This document shows, piece after piece, positions 13,087-25,306 of a stretch of DNA of 64,000 nucleotides (its first letter is position 1; each line of letters starts with the position of its first letter). Source of the stretch: Roseicyclus sp. (lineage in GTDB: Bacteria > Pseudomonadota > Alphaproteobacteria > Rhodobacterales > Rhodobacteraceae); NCBI GenBank assembly GCA_018401055.1, contig JAGYLB010000126.1, positions 127,390-191,389 on the forward strand, given 5' to 3'. Under the pieces are notes generated by a model that had not been told where the DNA came from, did no database searches, and saw nothing but the letters and a program-made list of their open reading frames with translations. The position numbers and the translations under genes are program-made.

Positions 13087-13154
13087 GCGTGAGGGGTCGT
13101 TTAGGTTCCCGCGTTCGGGCCGTCAAGCGCCCTTTCGCGCGGCCCGCCGGTTTT

Positions 13155-14113
13155 TCAGCTTCGCCGGATCGGCCGGTCTGATGCCAGCGCGCGGCCCTGT
13201 GCCCGCTCGCGCGCGAAGACGTAAAGCCCCGCCCCCGCGATCAGCACGATCCCCACCCAGACCGCCGCGCGTGGCACCTCGCCAAAGATCAGCCAGCCCC
13301 ACAAGATGGCCAGCGGCAAGGCGGCATATTCATAAGACGCCACCACCGAGGCCGTGCCCAGCTTGTAGGCCATGCCCATGCAATAGCCGATCATCGCCGA
13401 CATCACCCCGATCAGCACGAAGACCGGCAGATCGGCGGTCGCAGGCCAGACCCAAGCCCTGAGCAAGAACACCACCGACGGATGCGTCGCCCCTTCGGCG
13501 AAGCGGCCATCGCCCGCCACGATGAAAACAGCGCCGAAAAGCCGAGGAAACTCGCCTGGATATAGACCGCCATGGCCGAGGCGGTGGAGCGCGCGCCCAG
13601 CTTGCGCGTCAGCACCTGCATCCACGAATAGCAGGCCGCCGCCGCCAGCGGCAACAAAAGGCTCGCCCGCCCGATATCGCCCCAGTCCACGCCCGGCGCC
13701 ATCATCACCGCGACCCCCGCCAACCCCACGACGATCGCGGTCAGCCGGTGACGCCCGACAGGCTCGCCCAGCACCGGAATGGCCAGAAGCGTGATGAACA
13801 GCGGTGCCACGAAGAACAGCGCGGTGGCCGCCGCCAGCGGCATCACCGCAAGCGCGGCGAAGAACGTCATGTTCGAGATCATCACCAGCCCGGCCCGAAG
13901 CGCATGCAGCCCCGGCCGGTCGGTGCGCAACAGGGCCAGCCCGCCTTCGTGGTAGAGAAAGGCCATGCTGACCGTCAGCGCTACGACCGAGCGGAAGAAC
14001 ACCGTCTGATGCAGCGGGTAATCGCCCGACAAGAGCTTGATCCCGCTGTCATTGACCGAGCCGCAAAACACCGCGACCAGAACGAAGAGGATCGCGCGGG
14101 CCTGCGGGCTCAT
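13155..14113 (-). CDS. EamA/DMT-family transporter (frame break near 13535)
   Basis: An inner-membrane protein of about 318 residues with ten predicted helices and two EamA halves, a family of drug/metabolite exporters. The first half includes GSVNDSGIKLL, TVFFRSVVAL and ALFFVAPLFITLLA. The second half includes PVFVLIGVMSAMIGYCMGMA and a terminal ILWGWLIFGEVP. The two halves lie in different frames, with the break near 13525-13545, probably a sequencing error. The ATG at 14113 (MSPQARAIL) overlaps the stop of a short upstream frame as ATGA. The substrate cannot be inferred. Confidence 0.85.
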
Positions 14114-14298
14114 CTGCGGGGTCTGCCCTTTGCACCATCGGCAATGAGACCGCTGTCGGCACATGTTACAAGCCGCGCAGCGAAGACGCCCTCCGGACCC
14201 AGCGCGTCAATCGCCACCAGATCCGACAGCACGCCCGCGCCCCGGCCATTGAGCATCGCCGCCGGTGCCGCGACGCGGGGGGCGCCACGGGGCGGCAA
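14110..14298 (-). CDS. Possible short gene or gene remnant coupled to the DMT transporter
   Basis: A 62-residue frame (MPPRGAPRVAAPAAM...) whose TGA overlaps the DMT start codon as ATGA. It contains LSDLVAIDALGPEGVFAARL, which looks coding, and the open frame continues upstream without a stop to near 14460 but becomes Arg-rich. It may be the tail of a longer, damaged gene. I recognise no family. Nothing else is visible in 14299-14460. Confidence 0.3.
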   Translation of the reverse strand: MPPRGAPRVAAPAAMLNGRGAGVLSDLVAIDALGPEGVFAARLVTCADSGLIADGAKGRPRR

Positions 14299-14460
14299 CC
14301 CCGCGCACGCTTCGTGCCAAGTCGCGGCACGTAACGCCGCGATGGCAGGCTGAGCGTCGGGGATGCCGGGCGGATCATCATGAGGCGCACCCTGCCCCGA
14401 CGCGCGCGCGGCGGCAATGGGTCGCCGCAGGGACCTGCGCCGGTAGCGGCCTTGCGCGCC

Positions 14461-15816
14461 TCAGGGCCGCGCGATCTTGCCCCACAAGGCAAGGGCTGCG
14501 CGCGGATCGATGCCCATCTGCGCATCCGCAACCTTGAAGGTCGACACCTCGGAGGTCAGGTTCTCCGATGCCTGCGCCAGCGCCTTGGCCGCCGAGGTGG
14601 TCTGCACCACCATATCCGCGTTTTCCTGCGTCACCCGGTCCAACTGGCCGACCGCCCCATTGATCTGGGTCAGTGTGGCCGATTGCGCCGCGATTTCGGC
14701 GGCCGTGCGCGCCATGGTTTCGGACAGATGCTCGATCCCGCTGAACACGCCGCCCAATTCGCGGCCGGCATTGTTGACCAGTTCCACCCCATCGGCCACA
14801 TGGCGGCCGCTTTCATCGACCAGCTCGGCGATTTCGCGGGCGCTGTCCGAACTGCGCTGCGACAATTGCCGCACTTCGGAGGCGACGACGGCAAAACCGC
14901 GTCCCGCAGACCCGGCGCGCGCAGCCTCGATCGCGGCATTGAGCGCAAGCAGGTTGGTCTGCACGGCAATCGCGTCGATGGTGCTGACGATATGGGAAAT
15001 CCGACCTGACGATTTCTGGATCCTGGTCATCGCCTCCATCACGTCCTCGACCAGTTTGCTGCTCCCCGCGGCCTTGTTGCGGGTCTCGGAGGCGATGGCG
15101 TCGGCGCGCTGCGCATCCTCGACAGCGCTTTTCACGGTCTGGGTGAGCTGTGCAACGGCGGCGGCGGTTTGGCCAAGAGCCGAGGCTTGCGTGGTCGTGC
15201 GATCGGAGAGATCCGAGGACAGCCCGCCAATCGTGCCGCTGATGGTGCCGACCGTATCGGTCACGAGCGACAAACGTCCGACCAGCGCCCGCCAGCCTGC
15301 GGAGGTGCGGTTGAATGCCTCGCCCAGAATCGCGAGATCGGGCAGATCGCTGACCGCAAGCTGACAGGTCAGATCACCGTCGCGCAACCGCTCGAGCCCA
15401 TGAGCGAGGTCCTCGATCACCTGACGCCGCTTGGTCACGTCGGTGGCGATCTTGATGATGCGGCTCACCCGGCCTGTGGGGTCGAAGACGGGCGCATAGG
15501 TCGCCCGAATCCAGATCGTCTGTCCGGTGCGGGTGATACGGGGAAATTGGTCGGTAAAGCTCTGGCCCGAGCGCAGCTTTTCCCAGAACCCCGCATACTC
15601 GGGGCTGCGCGCATAATCTGGGGCTACGAACATCTTGTGATGCTGGCCCACGATCTCGCCGGCCGTGTAGCCCAGCGCCCCGAGGAAATTGGCATTGGCC
15701 TCCAAGATGATCCCGTCCACGGTAAAGTGGATCACTGCCTGTGTGGCATCGACCATGCGCAACAGGGCGGATTGGGCTTCGTCGATGGCGGGATCGGAAT
15801 GGGCGCTGTCGAGCAT
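14461..15816 (-). CDS. Soluble methyl-accepting chemotaxis protein with PAS domain
   Basis: A 451-residue chemoreceptor without membrane helices, so cytoplasmic. Residues 20-135 form a PAS domain ([20 protein letters not shown], then [13 protein letters not shown]), typical of redox or small-ligand sensing. A short linker leads to an MCP signalling domain with the conserved hairpin tip (residues about 300-340: [20 protein letters not shown] and [13 protein letters not shown]), which would contact CheA/CheW. No chemotaxis operon is adjacent. fliG is the only other motility gene in the window. The frame is intact. Confidence 0.93.
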   Translation of the reverse strand: MLDSAHSDPAIDEAQSALLRMVDATQAVIHFTVDGIILEANANFLGALGYTAGEIVGQHHKMFVAPDYARSPEYAGFWEKLRSGQSFTDQFPRITRTGQTIWIRATYAPVFDPTGRVSRIIKIATDVTKRRQVIEDLAHGLERLRDGDLTCQLAVSDLPDLAILGEAFNRTSAGWRALVGRLSLVTDTVGTISGTIGGLSSDLSDRTTTQASALGQTAAAVAQLTQTVKSAVEDAQRADAIASETRNKAAGSSKLVEDVMEAMTRIQKSSGRISHIVSTIDAIAVQTNLLALNAAIEAARAGSAGRGFAVVASEVRQLSQRSSDSAREIAELVDESGRHVADGVELVNNAGRELGGVFSGIEHLSETMARTAAEIAAQSATLTQINGAVGQLDRVTQENADMVVQTTSAAKALAQASENLTSEVSTFKVADAQMGIDPRAALALWGKIARP

Positions 15817-15971
15817 GATCTTGTCCTGTAGGAAGTGTTGCCACAGACAACGCCCAAAGATCGAAAAGTTTTAGCCCCCGACGACCAATCCCGCGCGGCT
15901 TGACCGCGCGCGGTCCCGGCGCGTCCGCCTGTGGCGATCAAACCTTTGATTCTATTGTGACTTGATGGGCT

Positions 15972-16047
<76 letters not shown>

Positions 16048-16145
16048 GGGCGCGTGCGTGATAGCCGCTTGGGCCGTGGCGGGCAAGCCCGTCAGCGCAT
16101 GTCTGCGGTGCGCTCAGGTTCAGCGCAGCGAACGTACAGGAAGGA

Positions 16146-16220
16146 TGGTGGGTGATGAGGGATTTGAACCCCCGACATCTTCGATGTGAACGAAGCGCTC
16201 TACCACTGAGCTAATCACCC
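16146..16220 (-). tRNA. tRNA-Val (CAC)
   Basis: Cloverleaf with acceptor GGGTGAT/ATCACCC, discriminator A and encoded CCA. The anticodon loop is TTCACAT (anticodon CAC). Its body is very similar to the TAC gene at 15972-16047, so the two are probably paralogues from a tandem duplication. Confidence 0.95.
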
Positions 16221-16237
16221 GCCGGGTGGATGGGTCT

Positions 16238-16734
16238 TTAGCCATCCTCATCCGGGTCTGCAAGGGGGCTTTCGTCTCCCTTGGACCCGCTCGGACCGGG
16301 GCGGCGCAGCTTGAGAGTCAGGATGTCGGGCCCATCGGCATCGGGCTTGCGACGCTTGACCGACAGCTTGCCGAGCGGCGGCAGCACCAGTTCGTCTGTG
16401 CGGTCGAGCGCACGGCCCAGTTCCTCGAGCACGAGGTCCAGCACGACCTTGGCATCAGACTTCTTGAGCGCAGTGCGCTCGGCCACCGCTTCGATCAGAT
16501 CGGCGCGCTTGAAGCGCGTATCGGCTCCGCCATCGCCCTCGGTTTTGGCGGTCGGCGGCGGCGCGGCGGTATCGACCGCGCGCAGATGCACGCGCGCCTC
16601 GGCGGGCGGGCTCGCCACGGTCTCGGGCTCCGGGGCGGCGCGGCGGCGGCGCGCTTTCCGGCTGTCCGACGCTTGGGCCCGGCGGCAGTCGCCTTGGCGG
16701 CGGTCTTGGGTGTGGTCTTGCGGCTGGTCGCCAT
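16238..16734 (-). CDS. HU-family DNA-binding protein with basic N-terminal tail (frame break near 16645)
   Basis: The N terminus MATSRKTTPKTAAKATAAG is a Lys/Ala/Thr-rich tail resembling eukaryotic histone H1 tails. The C-terminal 95 residues match the HU/IHF fold: TRFKRADLIEAVAERTALKK, VVLDLVLEELGRAL and LVLPPLGKLSVKRRK. The two parts are in different frames, with the break near 16640-16650 in an Ala/Arg-rich stretch, probably a sequencing error. Such long HU-like proteins occur in Rhodobacterales and are presumed nucleoid-associated. The ATG at 16734 fits the tail. tRNA-Val (CAC) lies immediately downstream. Confidence 0.8.
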
Positions 16735-16852
16735 GCTGTCCTCCCTGCGGCCGATGCACCGTTGCAAGCAGCCAGAAATGGTCTTTGCGCGCCATGCTAT
16801 CGAAGGTTGCGCAACGGGACCAGACATCACTGGCGGCCCCTGCGCGAAACGA

Positions 16853-17638
16853 TCATGTAGCCCTTGCCGCCAGACGGATGCGGCGCTGATCCCAGCGCGG
16901 CCAGCCGATCAGCTCGGACATGGTGACGAACTGGTAACCCCGCGCGACCAAGGCATCGAGCGTGGCAGGCATCGCGTTCACCGTGCCGCTCTGGATGTCA
17001 TGGGCCAGAATCACCGCGCCGGGATGTGCGGCATTGACGATCCGGCTGGTCACGACCGACGCCCCCGGACGGCGCCAATCCTGCGGATCGACCGACCACA
17101 GCACCGTGGGCAGGTTGCGTTCGCGGTGCACCATCAGGCGCTGGCGCCCCGACAGATTGCCGTAAGGCGGGCGCATGGTGACGGGCGGGCGGCCGACTGC
17201 GTCGAAAACCGCCTGCGTGGTCCGGTCCAGCTCGGACAGGATGGCCGCATCGCCAAGGCCAGACAGGCTCGGATGTGACCATGTGTGATTGCCGATCTCA
17301 TGTCCGGCCTCGGCAATGCGGCGGGTCAGGTCGGGCTGGCGCACCACACGGGATCCGATCACGTAGAAGGTCACCCGGATCTGGCGTGCCGAAAGGATAT
17401 CAAGAAGTTGCGGGGTGAGGCTCGAGTGCGGGCCATCGTCGAAGGTCAACGCCACCAGCGGCCGAGCGGTACGCACGCGGGTGATCGTGGCCTGATCGCC
17501 ATGGGTGATGTCGCCGGGCAAGGTGATGGCCGGTTGGGTACGCGATTGTTGCGCAGCACCCGGACGCGCGAGAAAGGGTGTGGCGAGCGCCGCACCGGTA
17601 GCCAGCAATATACGCCGGCGGGAATGGCTTTGGGTCAT
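16853..17638 (-). CDS. Tat-exported polysaccharide deacetylase
   Basis: A 261-residue NodB-domain carbohydrate esterase, expected to remove acetyl groups from GlcNAc polymers outside the cytoplasm. The signal peptide begins SHSRRRILLATGAALATPF, with a twin-arginine type RRR before the hydrophobic core. NodB motifs are TFDDGPH (motif 1), HTWSHPSL (motif 2, metal His), RPPYG (motif 3), WSVDPQDW and ILAHDI. I chose the ATG at 17638 because it places the Tat signal at the N terminus; longer starts give non-homologous leaders. The frame is intact. Confidence 0.92.
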   Translation of the reverse strand: MTQSHSRRRILLATGAALATPFLARPGAAQQSRTQPAITLPGDITHGDQATITRVRTARPLVALTFDDGPHSSLTPQLLDILSARQIRVTFYVIGSRVVRQPDLTRRIAEAGHEIGNHTWSHPSLSGLGDAAILSELDRTTQAVFDAVGRPPVTMRPPYGNLSGRQRLMVHRERNLPTVLWSVDPQDWRRPGASVVTSRIVNAAHPGAVILAHDIQSGTVNAMPATLDALVARGYQFVTMSELIGWPRWDQRRIRLAARAT

Positions 17639-17911
17639 GTCCTGCTGTCCCTCGGGCGCGATTTTTGCGCCACAGTGCCGTCGGCACCGGGCACCCGCAA
17701 GGGCGACCGCCCCCCGGAACGACATCCGCAGCAACGACCGCGATATGGTTGCAACAGGCAAGGCAACCGCTGACGCGCCCCAAGACGGGACTGCGGCGCG
17801 CAAAGGGGCCGAAAAGGCACGTGCCAGAGGGTGGCAAAAAAGAAAAACGCTTGACCGTCAGATCCATCAACGACGACATGAAACGGTCTGCAAAACACTT
17901 GGGGAAGTGTC

Positions 17912-18340
17912 ATGAAGAAAATCTTTGCCGCCACGGCGGTGTCCGTCGTCCTTGTGGTCGGGTCTGTGCACGCCCAGACATTGGAGCCGCAAATGTCAGC
18001 ACAAGACGTTCGCGCCGCAATAGACCCCAATCCCGCGCATATGCTGGTGCCGATCCTGATGATGATCTTCCTGGTGGCGGCAACCAGCAACGGGGCTGGC
18101 GCTGCTGGCCCCGTCGCAGTCAGCGATGAACGGCTGAAAACTGAAATTCGGCCGGTGGGCCAGACCGTCCATGGCCTGACGCTTTATGAATTCCGGTATA
18201 TCGGCCAGCCGGAACTCTGGCGCGGTGTGATGGCGCAAGAGGTGGCCGAAATCATGCCCAGCGCCGTGCATCGGCACCACACCGGCTATCTGATGGTGGA
18301 TTATGACGCTCTTGGGACCGCCATGGAGCGGGCGAACTGA
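17912..18340 (+). CDS. Small exported protein with S74 tail-spike chaperone-like domain
   Basis: A 142-residue protein. Residues 1-22 are a signal peptide ending VHAQ. A hydrophobic segment follows near 45-65 (LVPILMMIFLVAAT). The C-terminal half reads SDERLKTEIRPVGQTVHGL, then YEFRYI and GVMAQEVAEIMPSAV. This is the pattern of the intramolecular chaperone (peptidase S74) domain found at the end of phage tail spikes and fibres. Here it is not attached to a fibre, which is unusual. The ATG at 17912 follows TTGGGGAAG. I make no functional claim beyond the domain likeness. Confidence 0.8.
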   Translation: MKKIFAATAVSVVLVVGSVHAQTLEPQMSAQDVRAAIDPNPAHMLVPILMMIFLVAATSNGAGAAGPVAVSDERLKTEIRPVGQTVHGLTLYEFRYIGQPELWRGVMAQEVAEIMPSAVHRHHTGYLMVDYDALGTAMERAN

Positions 18341-18364
18341 TCGGCCGGCTTGACTGAATATAAA

Positions 18365-18397
18365 ATGGGCGCGCGCCAGAGTCTGCAGCGCGCCCAT
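18365..18397. terminator. Bidirectional hairpin terminator
   Basis: A perfect 10-bp stem ATGGGCGCGC/GCGCGCCCAT with a 13-base loop, between the convergent ends of the S74-like gene (18340) and lon (18417). Flanking AT-rich bases (TAAAA on the left, TCTTGTAA on the right) support use in both directions. Confidence 0.7.
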
Positions 18398-18416
18398 CTT
18401 GTAACGATACCGACGC

Positions 18417-20813
18417 TCAGTGCGCGACGGCGCCCTCGCCGCCACGTTCGGCGGCACGGGAGGCTGCGGCGGCGGCTTCCGCCTCCTCGTCCCAATCCAC
18501 CGCCTCGGGCTGGCGCGCCAGCGCGCGCTCCAGCACCTCGGAGACGTGGCTGACAGGGATGATGGTCAGCCCCTGCTTCACGTTGTCGGGGATTTCCGTC
18601 AGGTCCTTCTCGTTTTCCTGCGGAATCATCACCGTGGTGATGCCGCCCCGGAGTGCTGCCAGCAGCTTTTCCTTGAGCCCGCCGATGGGCAGCACATTGC
18701 CGCGCAGCGTCACCTCGCCGGTCATGGCAATGCCCTTGCGCACCGGGATCTGGGTCAGCACCGACACGATGGAGGTCACCATGGCGATCCCCGCACTGGG
18801 GCCGTCCTTGGGCGTGGCCCCCTCGGGGACGTGGACGTGGATATCCCAGCTATCCAGCCGGGGCGGCTTAACCCCGATCTTGGGCGCGATGGACCGGACA
18901 TAGCTGGCGGCGGCGTCGATGGATTCCTTCATCACATCGCCCAGTTTGCCGGTCGTCTTCATCCGGCCCTTTCCGGGCAGCCGCAATGCCTCGATCGACA
19001 GAAGATCACCGCCCACGCTGGTCCAGGCCAAGCCGGTGACGACGCCGATCTGGTCATCACGTTCGGCCAGACCGAACTTGAACCGCCGGACGCCCAGCAT
19101 CTTCTCGAGCGACGCGGGCGTCACCAGCACCTGCGTCACCTCTTTCTTGACGATCATCGTCACGGCCTTGCGGGCCAGCTTGGCGATCTCGCGCTCGAGG
19201 TTCCGCACGCCCGCTTCACGCGTGTAGTAGCGGATGATGTCGGTCAGCGCCTCGTCCGAGATCTCGAATTCCTTGGCGCGCAACCCGTGGTTTTGCTTTT
19301 GCTTTTCAACAAGGTGATGGCGCGCGATCTCGCGCTTTTCATCCTCTGTGTAGCCGGCCAGCGGAATGATCTCCATCCGGTCCAGCAGCGGCCCCGGCAT
19401 GTTGTAGGAGTTCGCCGTGGTCAGGAACATGACGTTCGAGAGGTCATATTCCACCTCGAGGTAGTGATCCATGAAGGTGGAGTTCTGTTCCGGGTCCAGC
19501 ACCTCAAGCATCGCGCTGGCCGGATCGCCCCGGAAATCCTGCCCCATCTTGTCGATCTCATCGAGCAAGATCAGCGGGTTGGTGGTCTTGGCCTTCTTCA
19601 GCGCCTGAATGATCTTGCCCGGCATGGAGCCAATGTAGGTCCGCCGGTGGCCACGAATCTCGCTCTCGTCGCGCACACCGCCAAGGCTGATGCGGATAAA
19701 CTCGCGCCCCGTTGCCTTTGCGACCGATTTGCCAAGCGAGGTTTTGCCCACACCCGGCGGGCCGACGAGGCACAGGATCGGACCCTTGAGCTTTTGGCTG
19801 CGCGATTGCACGGCCAGATATTCGACGATGCGCTCCTTGACCTTCTCCAGACCGTAATGGTCGGCATCCAGCACCGCCTCGGCCCGGCCCAGATCCTTTT
19901 TCACGCGGGATTTCACGCCCCACGGGATCGACAGCATCCAGTCAAGGTAGTTGCGCACCACGGTGGCCTCGGCCGACATGGGCGACATGTTCTTGAGCTT
20001 CTTCAGCTCGGCCAAGGCCTTGTCATGGGCTTCCTTGGACAGCTTGGTCGCGGCGATGCGATCTTCCAGCTCGGCCAATTCGCCAGCACCCTCCTCGCCG
20101 TCGCCCAGCTCGCGCTGGATCGCCTTCATCTGCTCATTGAGGTAATATTCGCGCTGCGTGCGCTCCATCTGGCTTTTGACGCGGCTCTTGATCTTTTTCT
20201 CGACCTGCAGGACTGACATTTCGCCCTGCATCAGACCGTAGACCTTTTCCAGCCGCACGGCCACGTCGAGGGTTTCCAAAAGCTCCTGCTTCTGGCCAAC
20301 CTCGATGCCCAGATGGCCCGACACCAGATCGGCCAAGCGCGCGGGATCGGTCGCCTCGGACACATTGGTCAGGGCGTCCTCGGGGATGTTCTTTTTCACC
20401 TTGGCGTATTTGGCGAATTCCTCGGCCACCGCGCCGATCATCGCCTGCACGGCCGCCGGATCGCCCTCGGTCTCGTCAAGCTCCGTCACGCGCGCCTCGA
20501 AAAAGGCGTCAGTGCCGGTAAAGGCCTCGATCCGAACGCGCGCGCGGCCTTCGACCAGCACCTTGACGGTGCCATCGGGCAGCTTGAGCAGTTGCAGCAC
20601 ATTGGCCAGCACGCCGGTGCGGTAGATGCCGTCGGGCGTGGGGTCGTCGACGGCGGGATCGATCTGCGAGCTGAGCAAGATCTGCTTGTCATCTTGCATC
20701 ACCTCTTCGAGGGCACGCACGGATTTCTCGCGGCCGACGAAGAGCGGCACGATCATGTGCGGAAACACCACGATGTCGCGCAGCGGCAGGACGGGGTAGG
20801 TTTGTTGGGTCAC
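18417..20813 (-). CDS. lon: ATP-dependent protease Lon
   Basis: A 798-residue cytosolic AAA+ protease that degrades misfolded and regulatory proteins; in alphaproteobacteria targets include CcrM and other cell-cycle factors. The order is an N-terminal LON substrate domain (YPVLPLRDIVVFPHM at the start), a coiled coil, the AAA+ module with Walker A GPPGVGKTSLGKS and Walker B LILLDEIDKMG, and the proteolytic domain with the catalytic Ser in KDGPSAGIAM and the partner Lys in GGLKEKLLAA. The frame is intact over 2.4 kb. A CTTGAAA heptamer (20919-20925, minus strand), like the -35 of heat-shock promoters, lies about 105 bases upstream, but I see no convincing -10. Confidence 0.97.
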   Translation of the reverse strand: MTQQTYPVLPLRDIVVFPHMIVPLFVGREKSVRALEEVMQDDKQILLSSQIDPAVDDPTPDGIYRTGVLANVLQLLKLPDGTVKVLVEGRARVRIEAFTGTDAFFEARVTELDETEGDPAAVQAMIGAVAEEFAKYAKVKKNIPEDALTNVSEATDPARLADLVSGHLGIEVGQKQELLETLDVAVRLEKVYGLMQGEMSVLQVEKKIKSRVKSQMERTQREYYLNEQMKAIQRELGDGEEGAGELAELEDRIAATKLSKEAHDKALAELKKLKNMSPMSAEATVVRNYLDWMLSIPWGVKSRVKKDLGRAEAVLDADHYGLEKVKERIVEYLAVQSRSQKLKGPILCLVGPPGVGKTSLGKSVAKATGREFIRISLGGVRDESEIRGHRRTYIGSMPGKIIQALKKAKTTNPLILLDEIDKMGQDFRGDPASAMLEVLDPEQNSTFMDHYLEVEYDLSNVMFLTTANSYNMPGPLLDRMEIIPLAGYTEDEKREIARHHLVEKQKQNHGLRAKEFEISDEALTDIIRYYTREAGVRNLEREIAKLARKAVTMIVKKEVTQVLVTPASLEKMLGVRRFKFGLAERDDQIGVVTGLAWTSVGGDLLSIEALRLPGKGRMKTTGKLGDVMKESIDAAASYVRSIAPKIGVKPPRLDSWDIHVHVPEGATPKDGPSAGIAMVTSIVSVLTQIPVRKGIAMTGEVTLRGNVLPIGGLKEKLLAALRGGITTVMIPQENEKDLTEIPDNVKQGLTIIPVSHVSEVLERALARQPEAVDWDEEAEAAAAASRAAERGGEGAVAH

Positions 20814-21140
20814 TGGCTCTTGCCTTCCTTGGTCTTGGCAAAGGGGCGGGCCCTGTCTGTGCAGCCGCCCTGCCCCCTTCCGGTCAGGATGTCATAACTT
20901 GGGGCGGGGCATAGGGGGTTTCAAGCTCCGCCGGCCTTCCGCTTCAAGGCATATCCTGCGCCTGCCATCGGTGCGACGCAAGGGAGGGATGGTGGCGAAA
21001 CCGTGACAATGCACCGAATGTTGTGGAAGGACGGTCAAGCCCTGCGCCCTGACCGCGCCGTTCCGCCTGCCTAACATGTCGTGACGTCACGCCGTTGGCG
21101 CAGTCGGGACCAGTGTTCCGACCTCCAAGGCGGCTCCGAG
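20814..21140. other. Divergent intergenic region, lon / Hint gene
   Basis: 327 bases with no supportable gene. It must hold the promoters of lon and of the Hint gene. The only marker seen is the CTTGAAA heptamer at 20919-20925 (minus strand). No hairpin or repeat stands out. Confidence 0.5.
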
Positions 21141-22252
21141 ATGTATACGACCCCGATCCTGTTGACCGGCGACCAGATCGCCAGCGTGACCGGGTCGCCC
21201 TATAATCAAGGCAATAGCGGCGATGCCGATTTCGCCATGATCGTGCCGGGCGCCCAGGCGCTGGCCGGGGGCGACACGACTTACCGGTTGGTCTGGAGCG
21301 GCAATATCAATGCCAGTGACGACAGCTTTCTCAACGGTCAGGTCTGGACGCTGGAGGTCTATACCGGCACCGGCGATCCCGCGACCGACACCATGGGCTG
21401 GAGCGTCGTGCCGAGCCATGACGCGCTGACGCCCAAGCATGACTATGTCGTGGGCGTGGGCGCAGGCGATGATTACATCGTTTTCGAGGGCGCTGGCGGC
21501 TTCTTGCTCTACGATATCCGCGGCGGCCTGCCGAGCGTGCCCACGACGCTGACCTATCTTTCGTCGGAGCAAAATGGCGATCTGGCAACCGGCGACAACG
21601 ACGGCAATCTCGATTTCGCCGATGCCTATGGCGCGTATTGCTTTTGTGCAGGCACGCTGATCGAGACCGCGCGCGGGCCGGTCGCGGTCGAGCATCTGCG
21701 CGCGGGCGACCTCGTGGTGACGCTGGACCACGGGCTGCAACCGCTGCGCTGGATCGGGCAGCGCGAGGTGACGCTTGCGGGCATCATCACCCAGCCAGAT
21801 CTGCGCCCGATCCGCCTGATGGCGGGGGCATTGGGGCCGGGGCTGCCGCAACGCGACCTGTGGCTGTCGCCACATCACCGGGTGTTGGTGCGCTCGCGCA
21901 TCGCGGAACGCATGACGGGCAGTCCGGAGGTTCTGGTGGCCGCAAAGCATCTGTGCGCCCTGCCCGGCATCGCGCAATCGACACGCTTTGCCCCTGTCAG
22001 CTACCTGCACCTGCGTCTGGACCAACATGACCTGGTGCGGGCCGAGGGAGCTTGGGCGGAAACGCTGTTGGTTGGCCGTCAGGCATTGCGCGCGATGGAC
22101 CCTGCAGCGCGACGCGAACTGCGCCAGTTGTTTCCCGGTCTATTGACGGAAACAGCGGCGCAAGCGGCGCGCGCGGTTTTGCCGGGGCGCATGGCCCGAA
22201 GGCTTGCACAACGCCACGCCCGCAATTCCCGAGCCCTGACAGGCAGCCCGAC

Positions 22253-22256
<4 letters not shown>
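21141..22256 (+). CDS. Hint-domain (Hedgehog/intein-type) protein
   Basis: A 371-residue protein with two parts. Residues 1-165 form an acidic, Gly/Asp-rich region ([19 protein letters not shown], ending [16 protein letters not shown]). A Hint domain then begins at [20 protein letters not shown], with the nucleophilic Cys and the block-B-like [11 protein letters not shown]. These Hint_2 proteins are frequent in Rhodobacterales and are thought to self-process at the Cys, in analogy to Hedgehog. I chose the ATG at 21141; a longer in-frame start at 21081 lacks support. The stop overlaps the convergent tgt stop by 4 bases. Confidence 0.85.
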
Positions 22257-24856
<2,600 letters not shown>

Positions 24857-24862
24857 GGCATA

Positions 24863-25234
24863 TCAGGCGGCGGGCGCGGTTCCGGCCACGAAAAGCGGCT
24901 CGAACCCGCCCCACATCATCCGCATCCCGTCAAAGGGCATGTCGCCCATGCCTTCGGTCAGGGTCGGATCGGCCATCATCTGCGCCCAGGCCGCATCGCA
25001 GGTTTCGCGGTCGGGCCAGATCATCCAGGCAAAGACCACCACCTCCCCCTCCTCCAGTTTCACGGCCTGCGGGAAAGACGTGACCTTGCCCGGCTCGACA
25101 TCGACGCCCCAGTTTTCCTGCGTGTAAAGGCAGCCGAGTTTCTCGAACATCGGCCAGGCCATGGTGGCGTGGCGGCGGTAGTCATCCTTGCGGTCGGCGG
25201 GGACGGCGAGAAGGAAACCGTGAACATAGGACAT
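24863..25234 (-). CDS. DUF1428 family protein (YbaA-like)
   Basis: A 123-residue protein of the DUF1428 ferredoxin-like (dimeric alpha-beta barrel) family. It starts MSYVHGFLLAVPADRKDDYR, with the conserved ENWGVDVEPGKVTSFPQAVK, VFAWMIWPDRETCDAAW and GMRMMWGGFEPL segments. No biochemical role is established. GGGAGC precedes the ATG at 25234. It is divergently transcribed from a MarR-family gene across a short gap that holds a perfect palindrome, so the regulator may control it. Confidence 0.88.
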   Translation of the reverse strand: MSYVHGFLLAVPADRKDDYRRHATMAWPMFEKLGCLYTQENWGVDVEPGKVTSFPQAVKLEEGEVVVFAWMIWPDRETCDAAWAQMMADPTLTEGMGDMPFDGMRMMWGGFEPLFVAGTAPAA

Positions 25235-25285
25235 GGCAGTGCTCCCTGAGCGGATTTCGGTGATCGGAGCTTGACAGTCATTTAC

Positions 25286-25297
25286 GTTGATATCAAC
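25286..25297. promoter_or_regulatory. Palindromic operator candidate, DUF1428/MarR gap
   Basis: GTTGATATCAAC is a perfect 12-base palindrome in the middle of the 72-base divergent gap. It sits 10 bases downstream of TTGACA (25271-25276), a -35-like hexamer, and 10 bases before the MarR start codon. MarR proteins typically bind such short AT-centred palindromes. Confidence 0.6.
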
Positions 25298-25306
25298 TCT
25301 TTTGAC

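Noticed and set aside
12950..13092. C-terminal extension of the LRR protein ending in GRYSNQLSYNRA
   Set aside because: This is the antisense translation of the tRNA-Asp gene. The same peptide appears in the frame across the other tRNA-Asp copy, so it is not protein-coding.
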